Origin: Trileptium ribeirensis
Lineage: Eukaryota > Nematoda > Enoplea > Enoplida > Thoracostomopsidae
NCBI GenBank assembly: GCA_030248225.1
Contig: JASANE010000517.1
Span: 1 to 64,000 of the forward strand
DNA: 64,000 bases
Direction of reading: 5' to 3'
The translations under genes were made by a program, and so were the position numbers. The notes under the pieces are model-generated. The model was not told the origin of the DNA. It worked only from the letters and a program-made list of their open reading frames with translations, and did not search any database. Within the stretch, counting starts at the first letter, position 1. Each line of letters begins with the position of its first letter. This document shows, piece after piece, positions 1 to 64,000 of the stretch.

Positions 1-3000
1 CGACTACGGACGGTACGGTACTTGATAGACACGTTAAAAGAACTGAGGAGCGCCCCTGGATCGTCCATTTCAGTAGGTAGATGCACCACGTTCCACGGAG
101 CATGATCTAGTTTGGGGTATGGACCCGATTTATGGAGTTGGGCCCCGAACGGCTCGACCAAAAACAAAACATTTGTAAATAGTAAAAAAATCAAAATACC
201 CAAAAAGAGGAAGATATGTGATGCGGCGCGGGGGGGTGTCGATCCCCCTACTTGCTGTCCGCGAGCAAAATGTTCGGAGCGCGGAGCAATAAACTGTCTG
301 GGCCCGTGAGCGCGGCGGAGGTAAATACAAAAATTATGGAAATTTGTAGATGAAAAATAATTTGTGTTCAAAATTATAGGTTGTAAAAGGAAGTGTAATT
401 TTCAGCCGGTGCCTTCCGGGAATCACCTCGAGGTCAGCTCTTTGGGTGACTGCAGAAATATCAAATAATAATGTTGTTGTATTTGATGGGCCCGTTGTAC
501 TCCTCCTCTGTGGCGGTGTGTTGGTTATTTGCTGTTGACCAGCAGGGATTTGATATGGCTCAGAAGGGTGCGCGGTGTGCGCCATGAGAGTTTTAAATTT
601 CGGGCGGACAACGAGCCGCGGGAGGCTGCAGTGAGCCGAATGATGATGGTACCGTACTCGGGTCTAAATTTATCGATCCTATGATGTTTGTGGCGGACCC
701 GCCGCGCGCGCGCGCGCGTGTGTCCATATGGGTCTATTATTTCCCGAAGCTGAGACGCGCTGCGCTACGTGAATTGTTGGAGGATGATGAAACAATGTTC
801 AATGCTCATTGAACGCTGCGTTCCGGCCGAATTGTGTGGACTTGAGGTGTCCCCGACCTCCCAATTGGCGACCGTAGGGTCGTGGTGAGATGCTGACCGG
901 CACCTTGTAGCCCGTACCCCGAGGCGTTGCGGCGATGCGTGAACCGTTGGGGCTGGAGGCGGAGATTTGCGCGGTGGAGGTGTCCCTCATCTGAGCTTCC
1001 GTTGAACACAACTTAACACTTTTTTGGCAATGATGCGAAAAATGGGCGGGGCGTGGAAATCAGCGTGAATGTAAAAATTGTGGAAGGAGTCAAAATGGAA
1101 AGCTCTGTGAAACGGACAAATTCCTAGAACAACAATACAAACTATGTTAGGCGAAAAACAAAAAGTAGATGGTACAGGAATATGATTTCATAATGACGCG
1201 ATTGACATATACCAGAACTGAGAAAAAATCAACAATAACAACAAGAATAGAAGTGGAATTGGAGGGAGGATGGTGCGGGATGGGGCGGGATGCAATCTCG
1301 TGGCACCACGATTAGGCCCGCCCTGACGCACGAGAAGTGGCATAGTGAAAAGGGTGTGGCGTCGCGACCCAAACTTCCCGTCGTGGTGTGATGATGACAA
1401 AGTTGATTTAACTTGAGAAGCAGTCAATGTCTCATTCCTACGCTCTGAGGACGGGAGATAGCTAAAAAGGAAGCAATCTAGGCGGAAGGCAGTATAGTGG
1501 CAGTATTAGGGGCAGAGTGCAAATTCGGATCCAATTACATCGTGGCCAAAAAAAAAAAACAGGACACGTGCGCCCCGGGGTGGGGTTGGGCGGGTCCCAA
1601 ACATGATACGTTGGCCTTTCTGAGACCAAATCCCGGGCCCCGTTTTGGGCGGGCAACACGTGTGATTACTGGGACAACTGGGACCCCCCCCCCCGGGGGG
1701 ATAATAATAGCATCGGTATGAGGAGCTCGGACGTCTAGTGTTGCTTAAGACTTAGCGGGAAGGAACAAGCGGTGTACTGGACATGTCTGGTGTTTGCCAA
1801 TAATTGGAGGTAGACGGAGAGGAAGTTCCTAACCCGAAAAGTGGCACAATTGTGCGTCTCTACAAAAAACCGTACTGAGAACTGCAACCTCGAATTGTCC
1901 CTCGCGTGGAATGGACCAAGAGGGATGAGTGTGACGACTAGAATGCCGATTTTGGGGCTGAGAAAACTGCAAATCTGAGTTCAAACAGCCTTTAGGCGAG
2001 GCTATAGGAGAGTCCGCCCCGTCGTAAATCGTTTTTGAATAGTTTGACCGACTGTTGAGCTTTGCCCTCTTGAGGCCCGCCTTAGGGCGCGCTCCCCCGG
2101 CCTATGCTAAGCATATATTAGGCGTGCTACGTTTACATGGCGGGATGTACCCCCCCCCTAGTTTGCCTTTGGTTGGACCCAAAAAAAATCGGGTGGAGCG
2201 CGGCCACCACTCCCAACGAGATTCGAGGTATTGAGTGTGGGGTATGTGCCAGAAATTCGCGGCGCGGCTGAGAGTCTTTTTCTGCGAACCGAGGAAGGGG
2301 GACCCATGACGGTTGTGAGATTGCCGAGCATGCGTCGCACCGCACTGTTTCTCTGTCGGAATTCGATGGCCCGGGAAAAATGTTCGCGAATTTCCCGTGT
2401 GGCCCCCTTTATGATGCAACATTTCTGGCGCACAAAATCTCCGATCAACTCCTTTTTGATCATGCAAATGAACAGTATGGAATTCGGACCTGTTGCTAAG
2501 TACCACGTGGAGTTTGAGCGGAGGAAATGCGCCAATACAAACTAAAGGGGCGGGGACCGGCCTAGGTGTCGGAAGCCTGTTGTTTCGATGCCTACCGATT
2601 TGCCTTCCGATTTTGGGCGCGGCCTATTCAACTGTCCGATCCGAAAACGAGTCGGAAGATAGCTCTAATCCACATTCAGCCCCGCCGAGAAGTTGAGTGG
2701 GTGGGGCGGAGAGAGATGACGAGGGACACCATGAATAAAAAGAGGAGCCGTGAGGGAACTGGAGAGGGGTCGTCCCCCCTCATTCTTAGGTAGAACTCGC
2801 CATCGTGGAGGGTGTACAAGTTATTTCGTCCCGCGCGCGCTTTCGGCAATTTCGTGATTTCGCGCTTAGGTGCTTTTTGTCAATAGACAAGTAGGAGTCG
2901 TGGTGACAGGGGCTTGCTGTGGTGGTCCACCTCTGGGCCCCGGCGCCGCGTCTTGTGGTATTGCACGATTTTTGGGTCCCCCCCCCTTACATAATTACCC

Positions 3001-3960
3001 CGCCTTATGCAAAATGGCGCGCCCAAAAAAAAAAAAAACTTCCTGAGACCCGGGGGCCGGTTAGAACAACCTACCGGCGTACTGACGCCTTGGGGTATTT
3101 GTCTTTTTGCGTTGCGAAGTTTAGAGAGCAATTGTGCTGGGTCCAGCGGAAGGGAAAAACACTTTTTGCCGGCTTGATCGCCGCCGCTGTGCAGGGGCGG
3201 CGCTGCTACGTGTCCTGCCAGCAAAATGTGGCGTTTATGGAATTACACATTGGGCCCAACCTCCCTCCTCAAATTCATGCGCGCGAGACCCCTCCCTTCG
3301 AAGCGCGGTAAGGGGTGCGGCCCCGACAAACGACATTGTTTCTACACACCATAAGCGTGTGCGAGAGGTAGTCTTGACGGGCCTAGTGCGCCCGGGGACC
3401 AGGAGTCGCGCGCGCAGCTGATAGGTGGCGCCTTGTGCACTGGCGAGAGTAATGGAGTCCCATGTTGAACACGGTTTGCCGTTATCAATGCTGTGTTCCC
3501 ATGGAAATTTCCAAGAGACGTGCTATGGGGAAAACGCCCCGTCCTCCCGTCGTGTCTCGTCTGGTGCCCTGCGACTACAAATCGCAATGAGTGTACGTTG
3601 CATTTTTGGGATAGGATTTTGGAACCCCTCGACCGGCCCCTCCCATCGCGGCGCGTCTGGCACAACGTCGCTTTGGGATGGGGCGGGAGGGAGCTTGGGG
3701 CGGGGAACTTTCTCAAATCGTTCTCGCACTAACTATTTTAAACCCTATTGCAGGGGTGAAAAGGGCGCGTCGTGCGGCAACGGCCTCACTGTAGGATGTT
3801 CCTCCCAGTTACCGAGAGAACAACGGCGCGTTGTGCTACACGCACAACTACAAGGAGTCAAATTGGTAGATAAAACTAGAGGTAACAAATCGGTAGTTAC
3901 AATGTACCGCCCGGCAAATGCTTATGACTTCACACGGAAGGCACACTCACATTTGTATTA
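1..3960. other. GC-rich, CpG-rich block without recognisable genes
   Basis: Base composition is about half G+C here against roughly a third elsewhere, with many CpG, GCGC runs and homopolymers of C, G and A. Short open frames occur on both strands (longest 178 codons at 3425-3961) but none resembles a known protein and none has a convincing splice pattern. The change to AT-rich DNA is abrupt near 3960. It may be a foreign segment, a misjoin or a GC-rich repeat. Confidence 0.55.
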
Positions 3961-4185
3961 GGATCAATAGTGCTCAGTATAAAAATAAATTCAGACCGAT
4001 CAGCACTACTCATGACTGATAATTGTTTTGTTATGTATTTTACTTGGTTCATTTACATATTGCTGAAATTTTAAGTATTCTTAGGTCACATATTGAGCTT
4101 CAAGTAAGTATGAACATTTCCAAAGTCCCGGAAAGGTCACAATAATTAATACACCAGCAGACCATCAAAGATACTATGGTACATA

Positions 4186-4540
4186 CCTGGGCTCGTATTA
4201 GCTGAAAATTTTGCCAGGGTGCATTTTGCCAAAAGAAAAAAAACGGTTAAAAAGTCATGTCAAAGACACTGCCAAAACGCTTTTGATAGAAAAAAAAATC
4301 TATTTTTGAGCCAAATTTGACAAAATTTGCGATATTTATTATTGACTTTCTGAACGGAATTTTAGTATAAATATTGATCAAATTTCATGAATTTTAGACC
4401 GATTGGAAACAAAAAAAATTTGCCAAACAGGCAACGATCAGAAGAAGCCCAACTTTTGCCAAGGGGCATGAACTGGGGGCACCTGTTCTGAACCAGGGGG
4501 GCCAATAAAAAATGGACGAGGAGCCCACCCTCCATACCCG
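4186..4540 (+). repeat. G-rich interspersed repeat family, copy 1
   Basis: One of about ten related copies of about 300-430 bp. Landmarks in order: GAAAATTTTGCCAGGGTGCA, AAACGGTTAAAAA, ACACTGCCAAAACGCTTTTG, GAATTTTAGTA, GGAAACAAAAAAA, GGGGCATGAACTGGGGGCAC. Non-coding; family unknown. Confidence 0.7.
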
Positions 4541-6311
4541 GTGCAGATATAATATAAATACTTATAACTTATAACGTTTAAGAAGTTATTCTTAAACGGA
4601 CGTTTTAAAGGCATTCCATGCAAGACAGCGAACCAAACTCAGCAAACCTTCCCTTGTTGCATATGCCACAAAAACGTCTCTATTGAGGTTGAAAACAAAT
4701 TTCAAATAATTATTACGTAATTTAAGAATAATAATAATAATTTAAACTATTTATTTTATTATTTATTTATTTACATTTTTTATTTATTTAGTATGGTTAA
4801 CTTCTAAATAAGATTTTCGGACATGATTTTTATACCAAGTGGAGCACTTTTTCGGCGACGTGGAACACAAAAAATTGAACAAGTGGGAACCCAAAATTTT
4901 GAGATAGGGTAAAAACCGAGACACCTTTTGTCAGGGGGGACCTAAAATTTCGATAAATGCCAACGTGTACCGCTCCCTCACTCAATGGGGAGAGCCTGAG
5001 ATACGTGACTTCTTATCCGTAATGTAATTTCTCCAAGCTCTACCTCATTTATTTTTGTTATTGTAGTTGAAAAAGTAAAAGTTTCATTATCCAATGACAT
5101 AAGACGTCACGTACATTCACGGCCAAATATATGGGCAAAATGATGGATCGATTTCGATTACACGAAATTTCAATCCATTTCGATTTCGATCGTGTTCCGT
5201 TATGGCACAGTTAAACTAGTAACTCTATCAAGATTGCAGAACATAGTGAAGCATATGTAGGTACACCTACGCCTTTTGCATGCACAGCCAATCACCTCTC
5301 GATAGCATACGTCGATATGCTATGTGGATATCACACAATACCGCACAAGTTAGAACAAAACTAACACCGAATAAGTTTCCCATGCCCGAAAGCTCTCCAA
5401 GTGCAAGCTATCAGCCTCACAGGACGTCACAATAAAATTGGGAATTTTGGGTCAACGAACAATGGGGGCGCCATACCCCCGTACCCAAGGAACCATGGGT
5501 CGCAGAGCAAAATCAACACCGGCAATGAGTAAAACTTTTCAGTCGTCCAGGACGTTAGAACAAATTTTCGAATTTTGGGTCGAGGAACCACGAGGATGCC
5601 ATACCTCAAACCGCAATACCGAAGCCTTAATCAATAAACAAAAAAGAAGCATCGGTATTTATCGTTTTACTATGAAATAAAACGACTTGAAACTTTACTA
5701 TGAAGTACTTGAATTTTACTATGATGTAAATCGAAAGTTAAGATAAAAATAAGCTTGCTTCTGTGAAGGGTACTAAAATGGGGTGAAACACCCCACGTTT
5801 TGACCCTGTCCCGGAACGAGACCCCGAATCAAAAAACGGTCGGGGATATACACGGTAAATACACTATGCCGTTTCGAATGAGCCCAAAGATTATGAAATT
5901 CGGTTTTGCCGTTCCCGAGTTATGGCCGATCAGACACATAGACGAAATTTAAAAAAACTTTCGCACCTGCAACACACAATCTCCACTACGTTACACTGCG
6001 TTGTGATAAATTTCAAAGTTATAAATTTCGATTATTTTCGATTAAACAAAATTTCGATCGATTGCGAGCAAACAAAAATTTCGATTGATTGGGATTTCGA
6101 TTTCGGGCGTTTTTGATTGAACTTATTTTTGTCCACGACTGTATAATGCAAAGTAGGACTCCGTAACAATCGGTTTATGACTATTACAACATAATGCAGA
6201 CTTGTTTCCACATTTGAGTTCTGGCACTGGAATGTTAAAACCGAACTTTGAGGAACTAATGCCTGGCATTAGCAAGGATAAACTTGACGGTAATGACAAA
6301 CTACATACATA

Positions 6312-6540
6312 CAGTACTCGCCAAAAATGACCGTCGCATTTCGAGCGAGCGAGTTCGAGCGAGTCGCGAGCGAGTCTCGAGCGAGTCGCGAGCGAGTGGC
6401 TCGCTCGAGATTTCGCAACTATTTAAATTAATAGAAAATTCTATTTTTAGAACAAATTTATTTCGAGCGAGTCGCGAGCGAGTCTCGAGCGAGTGTCGAG
6501 CGAGTCGCGAGCGAGCGACAGTCATTTTTGGCGGGTACTG
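6312..6540 (+). mobile_element. Palindromic Tc1/mariner-like MITE, copy 1
   Basis: A 229-bp near-perfect palindrome. It starts CAGTACTCGCCAAAAATGAC and ends in the complement, flanked by TA on both sides (6310-6311 and 6541-6542). The arms are built of CGAGCGAGT-type repeats around an AT-rich centre. CAGT termini, GCCAAAAA and TA target duplication point to the Tc1/mariner superfamily. No transposase. Confidence 0.85.
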
Positions 6541-6975
6541 TACATTACGGTCCCAGCCAGAAGCAAGAGCAATCGAACAGATCGAAATGGCAATAGCTCG
6601 AAGTTCTTTTTAATCGAAATGGGAATTTTATAATATAAAATTATATTATAATTGAAATTTAAATCGAAATGAATCTAAATTTCCTTTTATCGAAAAATTT
6701 AAAAATTTTAAAATAAAAATTGGCTATTTGGCACCTTGTATTTGTGGCTATGACTTGTAAAATTTTGTCAGTTGTTAATAATTTTTATTACTGCCTGTGA
6801 GTGATGGCCTGTTGTCCATATCCACTCAAGTCCGTGCGCACAATATCAGTATGCAGCATTTTAACATAATACAACAGTTGCACAATTTAATATCTGCTAA
6901 CACATTTAGGTTCAAACCCAGCAGTAATAATAGTCTTAAAGCATTAACTTCGAGCTGTCCATATAGAATAAATTA

Positions 6976-63725
<56,750 letters not shown>

Positions 63726-64000
63726 CTGGAGTACAAAACAAACATTATCATTATTTCAGTTGCACTGCATAGGATCGTATTTTATACCCGGCATAAGCGG
63801 CCTATCATCAGCCTTCCGAAAAGTGAGGCCGGAGAAGAAACTGAGAGTGAAAGCCTGTCAGAGAAACGACCCTTTGTCTTCTATCCTTCAGTTTTTTGTT
63901 TTTACATACTTTTAACTGTCGCACAAATATTTTCAGACAATAGATATTTAGTGTTAGCGGCGATAGTAATAAACTTAAAAAATATTACATTAACACTAGA

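Noticed and set aside
3425..3961. 178-codon plus-strand open frame in the GC-rich block
   Set aside because: GC-rich DNA gives long frames by chance. No motif, no splice sites, no recognisable similarity.
63726..64000. Possible further upstream ABCC exon
   Set aside because: The minus strand shows no TMD0-like helix with splice sites; treated as intron.

Overview
The window looks like nuclear DNA of an invertebrate animal. It is AT-rich, has long GT-AG introns, and is packed with animal-type transposons (Ty3/gypsy, CR1/jockey-like and RTE-like non-LTR elements, Tc1/mariner-like and hAT-like MITEs). The exact group cannot be fixed from sequence; a repeat-rich invertebrate such as a basal nematode is possible but is only a guess.

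One gene dominates. A full-size ABC-C transporter of the MRP1 type lies on the minus strand from about 63.7 kb (N-terminal side) down to 7.0 kb. I placed 24 internal exons by homology to MRP1/ABCC1. Splice phases agree at all 23 junctions, giving 1281 uninterrupted codons. In order they encode the last helix of TMD0, the L0 linker, TMD1, a complete NBD1 (Walker A, Q-loop, LSGGQ, Walker B, H-loop), a long Ser/Thr-rich linker, and TMD2. The first exons (start codon, rest of TMD0) lie beyond 64,000. The second nucleotide-binding domain is not visible below 7,024, so it lies left of the window, is separated by a misjoin, or is lost.

Layout (plus-strand coordinates): 1-3960, a GC-rich CpG-rich block unlike everything else, with no recognisable gene. 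3961-7023, repeats. 7.0-17.9 kb, TMD2 exons with a 1.6 kb terminal-inverted-repeat element and several palindromic MITEs between them. 18-21.4 kb, a decayed non-LTR retrotransposon. 22-37 kb, TMD2 start, linker exons and two RTE-like tails. 37-48 kb, NBD1 exons with a large inverted repeat and a tandem array in the introns. 50-64 kb, TMD1, L0 and the TMD0 end, with a broken gypsy element antisense in one intron, a decayed exon copy, and a 400-bp tandem duplication that copied part of an exon.

The transporter is the only host gene I can support. Almost everything else is intronic repeat, including a family of about ten G-rich interspersed repeats that I do not recognise.
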